Below, in pieces: positions 1-8,665 of a stretch of DNA of 51,284 nt; position 1 is the stretch's first letter; every line of letters starts with the position of its first letter. Below the pieces are notes generated by a model, which was not told the origin of the DNA, made no database searches, and saw only the letters and a list, made by a program, of their open reading frames with translations. Where the stretch lies: the NCBI GenBank assembly GCA_030655535.1, contig JAURVK010000026.1:1-51284 (forward strand), read 5' to 3'. The position numbers and the translations under genes are program-made. The DNA comes from Methylobacter sp. (GTDB lineage Bacteria > Pseudomonadota > Gammaproteobacteria > Methylococcales > Methylomonadaceae).

Positions 1-5
1 AGGGG

Positions 6-165
6 CGTGAGCAGGAGCGGAAGCTTCGCCTGCAGGACGTAGGTAAGGGCCGTGAGCAGGAGCGGAAGCTTCGCCTACAGGACGTAGGCGAGGGGCGTGA
101 GCAGGAGCGGAAGCTTCGCCTGCAGGACGTAGGCGAGGGGCGTGAGCAGGAGCGGAAGCTTCGCC
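6..165. repeat. 45-bp tandem repeat, about 3.5 copies
   Basis: The unit begins CGTGAGCAGGAGCGGAAGCT and recurs at 6, 51, 96 and 141, exactly 45 bp apart, with only a few mismatches; the last copy stops after AAGCTTCGCC. The same core (CGTGAGCAGGAGCGGAAGCT) occurs once inside the dispersed element near 13.8 kb, so this looks like local amplification of a genome-wide intergenic repeat. Because 45 is divisible by 3, the array is open in frame 3 and would read as 15-residue repeats; I treat that as incidental. The array may extend upstream of the window. Confidence 0.9.
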
Positions 166-299
166 AGCTATTGCCCCGGTCGATAGGCACAGTAAAAATA
201 CGGCAGATACCGAATATTTTTTGCCGGACAACGTGCTTGGACGACGCTTAAAATAGATATTTGTTAAGATCATATGTTTTTTCCGGTATTTAAGTTGCG

Positions 300-1412
300 C
301 TATGGCAGTTGCTGCTCTTTTATTTGCTGCTGTTTGCCCGCTATCAGAATTCGTGCCAGTCTACGCAGTCCATCGGATGAAATATCCAGGCCGAACGGTG
401 CGCCCAGTTTTTCAAGTTCGTAAATGACATCGGTTGCCGCGATAAAGGTTATATAGCGTAAGCCCTGTATACCGGGCAATTCTTTGGCGATGGTTTTTAA
501 TGCCGGAGCCAGACGCTCCCAGGTATCGGCAAAAAATACCCGCACCGGATCGGCGCTATCCGCATCATGGTTTTGTAAGCCTGCCTGAAAGGCCGTACGG
601 GAATCCATCAAAATTCCCATCAGGGTTTCACGCAGTTCCGGTGATTGGGTATCGCGGCTTGCCTGTTCGATAGTTGAGCTCAAAAACACATCCCATTGCT
701 GCCAGGCGGATTGCCATTGTTTTTGTTCGGACTCGCTAAAGGCAGCGGCAGGCTTGGCAATAACTCTTTTGGCGGGGGCATTAAAATCGAGCTTAATGCC
801 GATGCCATTGTTTCCGGCAGTAATACTGTTGAATTTGAGCGACTTGAGTATCTCTTTGACTTCTGCCGCATTATCCTTGGGTAAAAAATGCGCCAGCGTT
901 CGTTCAATATTACCACGGGATTGGTTTAAATCAATTTTTACGGAGGCAAGCTTGGGTTCGGCAACGCGTTTGATCAACTCCTGAAGTTTGTTGATGGTCA
1001 GATGATGTCCGTCACGATCATAAGCGGTCACGCGGGTGATCGGAAAACTCAGCACCGAATGAGCTGAATCGAGCGTCGGCTGCTGAAATGTTTCCAGTAT
1101 TCCGGTCCATTCCAAAACCGTTAGGCATTGTCCGCCCAGGCCGGTTCCGAAGCGTGCCTGAACTTGGTTTAACAGCTGGATTTGGCCGTTTTTGCCGTTA
1201 ATCTCAGGATTGGACAGTCTTAAATAACTGCATCCTTGCTGGTCATTCCACAGTTCGGCAGTCGTATTTTTTCCGGTATACAGCTGGGAGACCAATACTT
1301 TTTTAATCAGACTGTAATCAATTTGCACGGGAACGCTGAGTTGATCGGCTGCGCCGTTTCTTGCAAACAGCAGCAATAGGCCGAAAACGGTCGTTATGAA
1401 ACTTTTAGGCAT
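300..1412 (-). CDS. exported protein of unknown function
   Basis: A 370-residue protein I do not recognise. The N-terminus (MPKSFITTVFGLLLLFARNGAADQ) is a plausible Sec signal peptide, so the product is probably periplasmic. No further membrane segment is visible; the mature part is mixed alpha/beta with Cys residues near 61 and 96 that could form a disulfide. The C-terminal third is helical and ends in a Lys/Gln-rich tail. The start is supported by a CGGAGA ribosome-binding site just upstream. It stands alone, with a tandem repeat beyond its 3' end and the divergent Fae-like gene on the other side. No function can be assigned from sequence. Confidence 0.75.
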   Translation of the reverse strand: MPKSFITTVFGLLLLFARNGAADQLSVPVQIDYSLIKKVLVSQLYTGKNTTAELWNDQQGCSYLRLSNPEINGKNGQIQLLNQVQARFGTGLGGQCLTVLEWTGILETFQQPTLDSAHSVLSFPITRVTAYDRDGHHLTINKLQELIKRVAEPKLASVKIDLNQSRGNIERTLAHFLPKDNAAEVKEILKSLKFNSITAGNNGIGIKLDFNAPAKRVIAKPAAAFSESEQKQWQSAWQQWDVFLSSTIEQASRDTQSPELRETLMGILMDSRTAFQAGLQNHDADSADPVRVFFADTWERLAPALKTIAKELPGIQGLRYITFIAATDVIYELEKLGAPFGLDISSDGLRRLARILIAGKQQQIKEQQLP

Positions 1413-1649
1413 AAATTTTCTCCGGTAGGTCTATTGGCTTACAGTTATGGCTTGCGGAACTGAAACAGGTTCCGGCTGTTTCTTTAGGGAAGATCTGTTT
1501 TGGAAATTAAGTTCATATTATCATGGAATTTATTTCGTCCCGCTACATCGCAGTGCACGGCTGAACCCGGCCTTGACGCTCGCGCCTTGCGTGTTTAGCT
1601 GTATCCATCATAAAATGCCGCTTTTTGTTATTCTTTTTGGGGATAGGTA

Positions 1650-2201
1650 ATGTCAGATACAATTTGGTTCAGAACCGGCGAAGCGACGGTGTTTTCCAGC
1701 AATGGACAAGGCACGGACGCGATGCCGGAAATATTGATAGGCAGCGTAAAAGGCCCGGCCGGCAATGCTTTTGCCAATCTGATGGGACAAACCGAAGGTC
1801 ATACTAGAATGTTCGCGATTCGAGCCTGCAATCAGCAAGTGAAGCCTGCGACGATCATGGTGCCTAAAGTCACGATCAAATCGACTGCCTATGTGGAATT
1901 ATTTGGCGGTCCCGTGCAGTCTGCGGTCGCGGATGCGGTTCTGGATAGCGTGATCGCCGGTGTGATTCCTGCCGATCAGGCTAACGATTTGTGCATCATT
2001 GCGATGCTCTGGATTGCGCCCGAATGCGCCACCAACCCTGATCTGGATCGTAAAGATTTATATCGCACCAACTATGAAGCGATGAAGCTGGCTATTTCCC
2101 GCGCAATGAGCAATTCACCCGGCATTGAAGAGTTAATCGCCAATCGGCACAAAATTGTCCATGAAATGTACGATCCTGAAACCGGCGAGTCTCAGTGGTA
2201 A
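1650..2201 (+). CDS. formaldehyde-activating enzyme (Fae) homologue, atypical
   Basis: A 183-residue protein that aligns along its length with Fae, the enzyme that condenses formaldehyde with tetrahydromethanopterin in methylotrophs. Family features include a glycine-rich N-terminal segment (ILIGSVKGPAG, about 28-38), KPATIMVPKVTI (about 65-76), the LFGGPVQSAVADAV stretch (84-97) and GVIPADQANDL (104-114). In canonical Fae the segment before the glycine-rich loop carries a catalytic His (…AHIDLIIG); here the aligned residue is Met25 (DAMPEILIG). This suggests a paralogue of the Fae2/Fae3 type with altered or regulatory function rather than the main Fae. The start has a GGGATA ribosome-binding site. 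It is a single gene with no H4MPT-pathway neighbours in the window. Confidence 0.85.
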   Translation: MSDTIWFRTGEATVFSSNGQGTDAMPEILIGSVKGPAGNAFANLMGQTEGHTRMFAIRACNQQVKPATIMVPKVTIKSTAYVELFGGPVQSAVADAVLDSVIAGVIPADQANDLCIIAMLWIAPECATNPDLDRKDLYRTNYEAMKLAISRAMSNSPGIEELIANRHKIVHEMYDPETGESQW

Positions 2202-2333
2202 GGAAAAAACAGCTTCGTGGTCGGATTAAGTTAAGCCGTATGGGGCGAGCGGCCTCATTGAGCTTTTATGAGCGCTTATTATAAGCGAACCCTATAATAT
2301 TCACGCCTTTTGTGGATGACAAAGATAGTTATC

Positions 2334-2846
2334 ATGAGTCTATTAATTAAATACCTTTCGCTGTGTTGGTTCAGAAATAACCCTGCCGACTTTGTTCCCA
2401 CAAAATCGTTTATGTGGAAAACAGTAGCGTTCTACCTGGTTTCAGGGATTATTGTTGAAAGCCTGATTGCCGATCCTGCCGACGGGACGCTGGAAGTTTC
2501 GCTGCGAGCTGTGATGGCTTTTTCATCGATCGCCACCTTATTGCTGATTCTCAGAAAATGGCCGTATTTTAATCAGCTGTTCACGGCTATTTTTGTCTGT
2601 GAAAACTTTATTATGGCATTGGCGATTTTGACCGAAGCGCTGTATTTTTTGATGGTAATTAAGCAGGTAGAATACTCGGAAGAAATATCAATCGGTATAG
2701 GCGTAATGCTGCTTTGTTGGTATTTAGCGATAGTCAGCTATATTTTACGACAATTTTTTTCGTACAAAACAAGCGTTAGCGTTATTTTAGCGATTAGCTA
2801 TTTTGTTTTAACCTACGGCATTCCGATGCTGTTTATGGATATTTAA
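2334..2846 (+). CDS. small integral membrane protein, unknown
   Basis: About 170 residues from the chosen ATG (MSLLIKYLSL); the ORF track starts 24 bases earlier at a TTG, which is less likely. Four or five hydrophobic helices are visible (roughly residues 27-45, 58-75, 83-105, 116-137 and 147-166) with short loops and no extramembrane domain. The overall look, short and multi-helix with an N-terminal cytoplasmic stub ending FVPTKSFMWK, recalls Yip1-like membrane proteins, but I cannot confirm the family. It follows the Fae homologue by about 130 bases on the same strand; joint transcription is possible but not shown. A REP-like hairpin follows the stop codon. Confidence 0.65.
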   Translation: MSLLIKYLSLCWFRNNPADFVPTKSFMWKTVAFYLVSGIIVESLIADPADGTLEVSLRAVMAFSSIATLLLILRKWPYFNQLFTAIFVCENFIMALAILTEALYFLMVIKQVEYSEEISIGIGVMLLCWYLAIVSYILRQFFSYKTSVSVILAISYFVLTYGIPMLFMDI

Positions 2847-2892
2847 AAAACTAATCAGCCGAACTACCAGCTAAACTGGGGCAGTTGAGACT

Positions 2893-2940
2893 ATTGTGGG
2901 AGCGATGCCATCATCGCGACGAGGGCGTCGCTCCCACAAT
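2893..2940. repeat. REP-like palindrome (GTGGGAGCGAYGCC type)
   Basis: ATTGTGGGAGCGATGCC and GGGCGTCGCTCCCACAAT form a long inverted repeat around an ATCATCGCGACGA loop. A second, more degenerate copy is at 41547-41588. It lies between convergent genes and may also act as a transcription barrier. Confidence 0.85.
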
Positions 2941-2998
2941 GATATAACATCAGTGCCATCAAACTTTAACGGGTTGTCCCAGCTTAAATAGAAGCCCA

Positions 2999-4267
2999 CT
3001 ATGTGTCTTCCCCCTGTTTTTTCGCAGCCTTTATCGCCAATTGCAGCTCCAGGCGTTGTTTTTCAAGTGCGAGCAATTCGATTTCCCGGCGAAGGTAAAC
3101 ATCGGATTCCTTGTTTTTGTTATAGCTTTGTTGCTGCATTTTCAGGCGCTGCTGTTCACGGTGTTTTTGGGACTCGACATCGGCATCGAATTCCAGTTGT
3201 TTTTGGCGTTGTTCAAAGGCTATTTGTTGGCTATGGATTTTATCCTTGGATTCTCTCCATCTGGCCTGCTGGAACTCATATTTGGCAATATCGGCTTCCA
3301 GATCCTGGGCTTTTAATTGGGCTTGGTGTGCCAATGACGCCATGTGGGTTTGTTGTTCTGCCATTCTCAGGCGGGCTTCTTGTTTTTGCTGTTCCTGGAG
3401 ATCCGCTTCCAGGGTTATTTCCTTAAGGCTATTATCATGTTTCACTTGTTCGGCATGGAGCCGCCGTTCAATTTCAAACTGTTCCAGTAGCTGTTTTTCT
3501 TTTTCTTCAAGCAACAGCTTTTTATTGAATGCATCCTGGGCCTGCTTTAAACGTTCCTGTTCAGCATCGCGATTTAATTGATCTAGCTGTCTTTGTTTAT
3601 GTTCCAGTTTTTGTTGTTCAATGTCTTGTTCCTGACGAAATAATTCTTCTCTTTTCGCATCATTAACCTCAAAGCTTTTTTTAAGGACGCATAAATAAAC
3701 ATTTTCTTGGGGTAGTTGTACGTCGGGGAAGCCTTCAAACGCGGGCTTTAAGGTGCATAAAGTTTGCGATTGGATATTCTGCAATATCAGCATTTCACTG
3801 ACCGCCAAAGAAATCTTCTTTTCAATGTCGGTTACGCCTTTTTGTACCCATGATCCATCCGATAAATTAACTAACTCTTTATCGATTAAATTGATCACTA
3901 AATCTTCATAGGCGGTTTTTATATGCTCATTAATGTCAGGCAAAATATCCATGTTGCTGAGGGCATATTTCAATGTCGCCTGAAAATGAATGTACAGCTC
4001 TACATCAATGGTACAAAAACCGTCGTAAAGCTTGATTTGTTCGGTAACGTGCCAGATTTCAACCGGTAATGGATAAATACGGTGATAAAAGCGCTTAACA
4101 AAGCCTTCCGGGCGTAAAAATAGTCTCCAATAAGGGCCGATTTTGGTATGGACAAGCCGGCGGTCGGCATCAAAAACGGGATCCCAAACTTCTGAGATAG
4201 CGAGATCATCGCTTGCTAAGGTGCCGTCAATAAACCATTTGTCGATTTCAGTTCTTGGACTATGCAT
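2999..4267 (-). CDS. SPFH-like N-domain plus long coiled coil, cytoplasmic
   Basis: About 422 residues from the preferred ATG (MHSPRTEID); the ORF track's TTG start would add six residues. Residues about 1-205 form a globular domain with a stretch (LYDGFCTIDVELYIHFQATL) followed by helices that resembles the SPFH/band-7 core of flotillin-prohibitin proteins. Residues about 210-420 are an almost uninterrupted Gln/Glu/Lys/Arg-rich coiled coil with no membrane segment. The ATG overlaps the stop codon of the upstream membrane-protein gene, so the two are translationally coupled. Inference: a scaffold or oligomeric ring docked to its membrane partner. The SPFH assignment is by eye and uncertain; a plain coiled-coil protein is the alternative. 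Confidence 0.7.
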   Translation of the reverse strand: MHSPRTEIDKWFIDGTLASDDLAISEVWDPVFDADRRLVHTKIGPYWRLFLRPEGFVKRFYHRIYPLPVEIWHVTEQIKLYDGFCTIDVELYIHFQATLKYALSNMDILPDINEHIKTAYEDLVINLIDKELVNLSDGSWVQKGVTDIEKKISLAVSEMLILQNIQSQTLCTLKPAFEGFPDVQLPQENVYLCVLKKSFEVNDAKREELFRQEQDIEQQKLEHKQRQLDQLNRDAEQERLKQAQDAFNKKLLLEEKEKQLLEQFEIERRLHAEQVKHDNSLKEITLEADLQEQQKQEARLRMAEQQTHMASLAHQAQLKAQDLEADIAKYEFQQARWRESKDKIHSQQIAFEQRQKQLEFDADVESQKHREQQRLKMQQQSYNKNKESDVYLRREIELLALEKQRLELQLAIKAAKKQGEDT

Positions 4268-5516
4268 TATCTGCTTGCCTGGCAATGTTGGATTCGGCTT
4301 TTAATTGGTTAATCTTATCGCCCATTTTCTCGGCAATCAAGGGATAAAGATTAGGCGCGAATTCGACGGTTTTGTCATCGATTTTTCTTAAGAAACCTCG
4401 GCTTAATAACAAGCCTACGGCAAACATTCTTGACCAGTCGGAGTAACGTCTGGCTCGTTCTATTTCGGTTTTCTCTATGGTCATTTCAAGTTCGTCGTTT
4501 CTATTGATTCGAAACTCGGTAAATTGTCTTAAGCATTCAAAAACAAGCTCTTCTTCCTCGTCGGTCAATGGGCCGGGAGCCGTGAACTCAAGGCGGTATG
4601 ACAGTAATACGGTGAAGAAATCAACCATGGCCGCACAAACAAAAGCGAACAATGAAAAATCGGACCACATGGCGGCCGAAGGCTGAACATCGGCGGTAAA
4701 TTGTTTGTAAGTCATCAATAACGGCGCTTCCGGTAAAGATTGCCCGATATTGCCGGATAACAGGTTGATCTTCAATTGTACGCTCTGGAAGTTCTCCAGC
4801 ATCGCATAGTAGGCATTTTCAATATTCGACGCGACATCCAGGTCATTGATACTGGCTTGCAGTTTTTGAATGTCTTGGTCTAATGCAGAAAAATCATGAT
4901 CGAATTTTACCTGTTGCTGTTTTTTCTCTTGGTAAATCTGGTTGTAGTGTTTCCAGAACGGCCCTTCACCTACTTGATGCTTATAGCCTTCGACAATTTG
5001 CGGGTGCGTGCCAAAATAGGCCTGAGACACCTCTAGCGAGGCTTTTTCCAGATCGGCACGCTGTTGTTTTAAAACATCGCCTTTAATGACTAAGACACGG
5101 TCTACATAGGTTTTTATATCGGTTCTGATTCGATTCAAGCGGTTAATGTGCTGAGTGTCCTGCTCGGAAATTTCATAAAACTTGAAATAAGAGAATGAAA
5201 TTGAAGCGCTCAGCGCAATTAACAGCGAACAAACCACCGCAAAATAGCGCATCCGGTTGGCTTGCCAATGAATGCCTGCAATTTCCAGCGAACAAATAAC
5301 AATGATAGATTGGATTGCAATGGTAATAACCAGTGCAATCCACGGGGTAATAAAATGAGACAAGCCGTAGTAGGTGGTAAAACCCGAAGCGACGCTCAAC
5401 ATCAATACAATGGGGATAGTCCATATCCTTAACATGCCGACAAATAAAGTCTGGATACTGTTAATCAAATATCCCACGCCGGAAGCTCTTATTTTTGAGA
5501 ATTCAGAATTTTTCAT
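4260..5516 (-). CDS. membrane protein with extracytoplasmic coiled coil
   Basis: 418 residues. Three hydrophobic helices lie near the N-terminus (about 31-51, 57-80 and 90-110). A hydrophilic, helix-rich region follows (about 112-285, including KQQRADLEKASLEVSQAYF) and probably sits outside the membrane. A fourth helix (about 288-312, FAFVCAAMVDFFTVLLSYRL) leads to a cytoplasmic tail of about 105 residues with a small helical, winged-helix-like segment (MFAVGLLLSRGFLRKIDDKTV). I do not recognise the family; the layout resembles DUF4407-type membrane/coiled-coil proteins. It is the first gene of a two-gene operon and overlaps the start of the SPFH-like gene, which suggests the two products form a complex. 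Confidence 0.75.
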   Translation of the reverse strand: MKNSEFSKIRASGVGYLINSIQTLFVGMLRIWTIPIVLMLSVASGFTTYYGLSHFITPWIALVITIAIQSIIVICSLEIAGIHWQANRMRYFAVVCSLLIALSASISFSYFKFYEISEQDTQHINRLNRIRTDIKTYVDRVLVIKGDVLKQQRADLEKASLEVSQAYFGTHPQIVEGYKHQVGEGPFWKHYNQIYQEKKQQQVKFDHDFSALDQDIQKLQASINDLDVASNIENAYYAMLENFQSVQLKINLLSGNIGQSLPEAPLLMTYKQFTADVQPSAAMWSDFSLFAFVCAAMVDFFTVLLSYRLEFTAPGPLTDEEEELVFECLRQFTEFRINRNDELEMTIEKTEIERARRYSDWSRMFAVGLLLSRGFLRKIDDKTVEFAPNLYPLIAEKMGDKINQLKAESNIARQADNA

Positions 5517-5599
5517 TTTAAGGTAGCGGGTTTCAGACTTGTAGCGTTGAGTTGAAGAATGTTTTCATCTTACATTCAAATCCGGTCGGGGTTATCCTC

Positions 5600-5623
5600 G
5601 TTCCCACGCTGGAGCATGGGAAC
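5600..5623. repeat. GTTCCCACGC-type palindrome
   Basis: GTTCCCACGCTGGAGCATGGGAAC is an inverted repeat of a family seen many times in this window (23.5, 40.5, 41.7, 42.1 and 51.1 kb). The 180-base gap between the membrane-protein and cysN genes holds nothing else recognisable. Confidence 0.8.
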
Positions 5624-5697
5624 CAGAAAACAGCGGGCAACGTGTAGGGACGGATTTATCCGCCCAAGGCGAATGAATTTGCCCCGACAGTCGACTG

Positions 5698-7323
5698 CTA
5701 ATAGATAATTTTTTGATCTTTCAGCGCGCTGTAAATAGTATCAATATCCAATACCTCGGAATCAAAACCAATATCCGCCAGATTGGCGCTGTAATTGACG
5801 CATAAACAAATCAGTCCGGCATTTTTAACGGCGACTATCAGCGATGTATTTTGAGTTTCTAAAACGGTCGCTGCATGACCGTTATCGAATAATTTTCGCT
5901 CCAGTTGATAGGCGATGTCTTTGGCATTTGAACCAGTCAAAGCAATCGCGGTCGCCGTTTGACTAAAACGTGCGGCCCGTTCTTCGGGGCTGACCGGTTG
6001 CAGGTTTTCCTGATCAATGCCGCCGGTAATCATGCCGGCGCCGACCGTGCTGTTGGTCAGGCGGTCTATGATGATGAAGGCGCCGGTGCCTTTATGGGTT
6101 TTATAGGGATCGAAAACTATCGGCGCGTTGACTGAAACCGTGCAGGAACCGATCTCATTTAATTGCAGTTCGACAGCATCATGGTGTTCCAGGGTATTGA
6201 CGTCGATGCGATGATGAATCATGTTGATCGAACCCGATACGCTACGCGTCGCCAGTTTAATAACGTATTGTTTGCCCGGTGTCAGCGCGTTTTCGGCCAT
6301 CCAGACGATAGTGGCCTTAAATTTGTCGGAGACGGTTGGGGCTGTTTTTTCGGCGCCGATCAGCATATCGCCCCGGCTAATATCGATCTCGTCTTCCAGC
6401 GTCAAGGTGACCGCCATCGGCGGAAAAGCCTGTTCCAGCTCTTCGTCATAAGTCACGATAGACTTGATTTTGCTGCTTTTTCCTGAGGGCAGGGCGGTAA
6501 TCTTGTCGCCTTTTTTGAAAACGCCGGAAGCGACCGTGCCGCAAAAACCGCGAAAATCGAGGTTGGGGCGGTTAACGTACTGCACCGGAAAACGGGCATC
6601 GTCAAAATTGCGGTCATTAGCGATTTCGATGCTGTTGAGCGCTTCCATCAACGGTTGGCCTGTAAACCAGGGCATGTGTGCGCTGGGATTAACTACATTG
6701 TCGCCGTCCAGCGCCGACATCGGGATAAAGGTGATGTCCTGCAAAGCCAGCGACTTTGTAAAATCCAGATAATCCTGTTTGATTTTTTCAAAGGTGGCTT
6801 CGCTGTACTCAACCAGGTCCATCTTATTGATCGCGACGACAATGTGATGAATGCCCAGTAACGAGGCGATAAAGCTGTGCCGCTTGGTCTGGGTTTGCAC
6901 GCCGTAACGGGCATCGATCAGGATAATCGCCAAATCGCAGGTTGAAGCGCCGGTCGCCATGTTGCGGGTGTACTGTTCGTGTCCCGGGGTGTCGGCAATA
7001 ATGAACTTGCGTGTGGCGGTAGAAAAATAACGATACGCCACATCAATGGTGATGCCTTGTTCGCGTTCGGCTTGCAGGCCGTCAACCAGCAACGCCAAGT
7101 CGATCTTGCCGGCGCCGGTAGTGCCGGATTTGACGCTGTCGGCCTGAACTGCGGCCAGCTGATCTTCATAGATCATTTTGGAGTCGTGCAGCAGACGGCC
7201 GATCAGCGTACTTTTGCCGTCATCGACATTGCCGCAGGTTAAAAAGCGCAATAATTCCTTGCGTTCATGTTGCGCCAGATAGGCGTCAATATCGGTGCTG
7301 ATTAAATCGGATTGGTGGGACAT
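5698..7323 (-). CDS. cysN: sulfate adenylyltransferase subunit 1 (CysN) with extra C-terminal tail
   Basis: The GTPase subunit of ATP sulfurylase, which drives adenylation of sulfate to APS with CysD in the cytoplasm. The EF-Tu-like G domain has the P-loop [15 protein letters not shown] (about residues 30-44), [16 protein letters not shown] (about 113-128) and NKMDLV (about 168-173), followed by two beta-barrel domains. At 541 residues it is about 65 longer than stand-alone CysN such as the E. coli protein. The last ~80 residues ([19 protein letters not shown] onward) align by eye with the start of an APS kinase (CysC) domain, but the GLSGxGKST P-loop is gone, so the tail cannot be an active kinase. 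Upstream, an S23-type gene separates it from cysD, and no clear Shine-Dalgarno precedes its ATG. Confidence 0.93.
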   Translation of the reverse strand: MSHQSDLISTDIDAYLAQHERKELLRFLTCGNVDDGKSTLIGRLLHDSKMIYEDQLAAVQADSVKSGTTGAGKIDLALLVDGLQAEREQGITIDVAYRYFSTATRKFIIADTPGHEQYTRNMATGASTCDLAIILIDARYGVQTQTKRHSFIASLLGIHHIVVAINKMDLVEYSEATFEKIKQDYLDFTKSLALQDITFIPMSALDGDNVVNPSAHMPWFTGQPLMEALNSIEIANDRNFDDARFPVQYVNRPNLDFRGFCGTVASGVFKKGDKITALPSGKSSKIKSIVTYDEELEQAFPPMAVTLTLEDEIDISRGDMLIGAEKTAPTVSDKFKATIVWMAENALTPGKQYVIKLATRSVSGSINMIHHRIDVNTLEHHDAVELQLNEIGSCTVSVNAPIVFDPYKTHKGTGAFIIIDRLTNSTVGAGMITGGIDQENLQPVSPEERAARFSQTATAIALTGSNAKDIAYQLERKLFDNGHAATVLETQNTSLIVAVKNAGLICLCVNYSANLADIGFDSEVLDIDTIYSALKDQKIIY

Positions 7324-7328
7324 GGGTT

Positions 7329-7361
7329 AGGTTCAAGGTAAAAGGTTTAAGGTAAAAGGTT
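7329..7361. repeat. AAGGTAAAAGG purine-rich repeat (one flank of S23 gene)
   Basis: The stretch reads GGTTCAAGGTAAAAGGTTTAAGGTAAAAGG. An approximately inverted version (CTTGAACCTTGAACTC…CCCCTTTTACC) lies at 7719-7750 on the other side of the four-helix-bundle gene. Related purine-rich copies occur at 34082-34131 and 51093-51122, so this is a dispersed repeat. Confidence 0.7.
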
Positions 7362-7367
7362 CGGTGT

Positions 7368-7709
7368 TCAAGGCGTGCGGGCTTTGATTAAGCCTGATAG
7401 CATTTTTGATATTTCTTCGGCTTCTTGTATCCAGTTTAGTCCGGTTTGTTTGTAAATATAGCCAATTTCTATGCCGATATAAATCTGAGTGCGTAGCTCG
7501 CCTGCTGAGCCTTTGGCGTAATAGAAAAATTTGATTGCGTCTTTGTTAGTATTTCGTTCATAACCTTCGGCAATATTGCTAGGTATAGATGACGCACTAC
7601 GGGTGATTTGGTCTTTAAAGCCAGGGTCTCTGCATGCTTTAAGGGCTTTATAAATATCCACGCACAATCTACATGCGCGTTTCCATACCTCCAAATCCTC
7701 AAATCGCAT
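7368..7709 (-). CDS. four-helix-bundle (S23/23S rRNA IVP-type) protein
   Basis: A 113-residue protein of the S23 family: FEDLEVWKRACRL at the start, then DQITRSASSIPSNIAEGYER (about 34-53) and FFYYAKGSAGELRTQI (about 62-77). It is predicted to be four alpha-helices forming a small oligomeric bundle. Members are known from intervening sequences of 23S rRNA genes and as stand-alone genes; their biochemical function is unclear. Here it sits between cysD and cysN, normally adjacent genes, and is bounded on both sides by AAGGTTCAAGG-type repeats, so it probably arrived as a small mobile cassette. It is intact and on the operon strand, so insertion need not be fully polar on cysN. Confidence 0.9.
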   Translation of the reverse strand: MRFEDLEVWKRACRLCVDIYKALKACRDPGFKDQITRSASSIPSNIAEGYERNTNKDAIKFFYYAKGSAGELRTQIYIGIEIGYIYKQTGLNWIQEAEEISKMLSGLIKARTP

Positions 7710-7718
7710 GCTGATTCA

Positions 7719-7750
7719 ATCCTTGAACCTTGAACTCTTGCCCCTTTTAC
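7719..7750. repeat. inverted counterpart of the 7329 repeat
   Basis: Contains CTTGAACCTTGAACTCTTG and CCCCTTTTACC, approximately the reverse complement of the repeat on the other side of the S23 gene. Together they bracket the inserted gene. Confidence 0.6.
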
Positions 7751-7756
7751 CTGCTC

Positions 7757-8665
7757 TTAAAAATACCCTTCGCGTTTCTTTTGCTCCATAGACCCGGATT
7801 GATCGTGGTCTATCAAGCGTCCCTGACGTTCGGAGGTTGTGGTCAACAGCATTTCCTGAATGATTTCCGGCAGCGTCGTTGCAGTCGATTCGACGGCGCC
7901 GGTCAACGGATAGCAGCCTAAAGTACGGAACCTGACCATTTTCATTTCAACTTTTTCATCGGTGCCGATCGGCATACGCTCGTCGTCAACCATGATCAAC
8001 ATGCCGTCGCGTTCAACAACCGGGCGCTCCTTGGCGAAATACAAAGGCACGATGGGAATGTTTTCCAGATGGATGTATTGCCAGATGTCCAGTTCCGTCC
8101 AGTTGGACAGCGGAAATACCCGGATGCTTTCGCCTTTGTCGATTTTGCCGTTGTAGATGTTCCATAATTCGGGACGCTGGTTTTTGGGGTCCCAACGATG
8201 ATTTTTATCGCGGAACGAATAAACCCGTTCCTTGGCGCGCGATTTTTCCTCGTCACGTCGTGCGCCGCCGAAAGCTGCGTCAAACTGGTATTTGTTCAGC
8301 GCTTGCTTAAGTGCGTCAGTTTTCATCACCTCGGTGTGTTTTTTACTGCCGTGCGTAAAAGGCCCGACGCCCTGAGCCACACCGTCCTGATTGGTGTAAA
8401 CCAGTAACTCCAGACCTAGTTTTTTAACCAGCTGATCGCGAAACTCGATCATTTCCCTGAACTTCCAGGTGGTATCGATGTGCATCAAGGGAAACGGCGG
8501 TTTTCCGGGATAGAAGGCTTTCATGGTTAAATGCAGCATCACCGCAGAGTCCTTGCCGACAGAATACAACATCACCGGACGCTCAAATTCGGCTGCAACT
8601 TCACGAATAATATGAATGCTTTCAGCTTCCAGTTGTTTAAGGTGGGTCAGTTTATAATCAGTCAT
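7757..8665 (-). CDS. cysD: sulfate adenylyltransferase subunit 2 (CysD)
   Basis: A 302-residue catalytic subunit of ATP sulfurylase, which makes APS from sulfate and ATP for assimilatory sulfur metabolism. It has the PP-loop pyrophosphatase motif [13 protein letters not shown] (about 34-46), the [16 protein letters not shown] segment (about 131-146) and [15 protein letters not shown] (about 185-199). Length and C-terminus (KKREGYF) match the family. It is the first gene of the cysD-(S23)-cysN unit. The 294 bases upstream, shared with the divergent diguanylate cyclase/phosphodiesterase gene, show no riboswitch or obvious CysB-type site that I can support. Confidence 0.96.
   Translation of the reverse strand: MTDYKLTHLKQLEAESIHIIREVAAEFERPVMLYSVGKDSAVMLHLTMKAFYPGKPPFPLMHIDTTWKFREMIEFRDQLVKKLGLELLVYTNQDGVAQGVGPFTHGSKKHTEVMKTDALKQALNKYQFDAAFGGARRDEEKSRAKERVYSFRDKNHRWDPKNQRPELWNIYNGKIDKGESIRVFPLSNWTELDIWQYIHLENIPIVPLYFAKERPVVERDGMLIMVDDERMPIGTDEKVEMKMVRFRTLGCYPLTGAVESTATTLPEIIQEMLLTTTSERQGRLIDHDQSGSMEQKKREGYF

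Noticed and set aside
6-165. CRISPR array
   Set aside because: Repeats are directly contiguous with no unique spacers, the unit is a dispersed intergenic repeat, and no cas genes are present.
1447-1650. 67-aa ORF upstream of the Fae homologue
   Set aside because: Ends at the Fae start, Cys/His-rich without a pattern, no ribosome-binding site; most likely promoter DNA.
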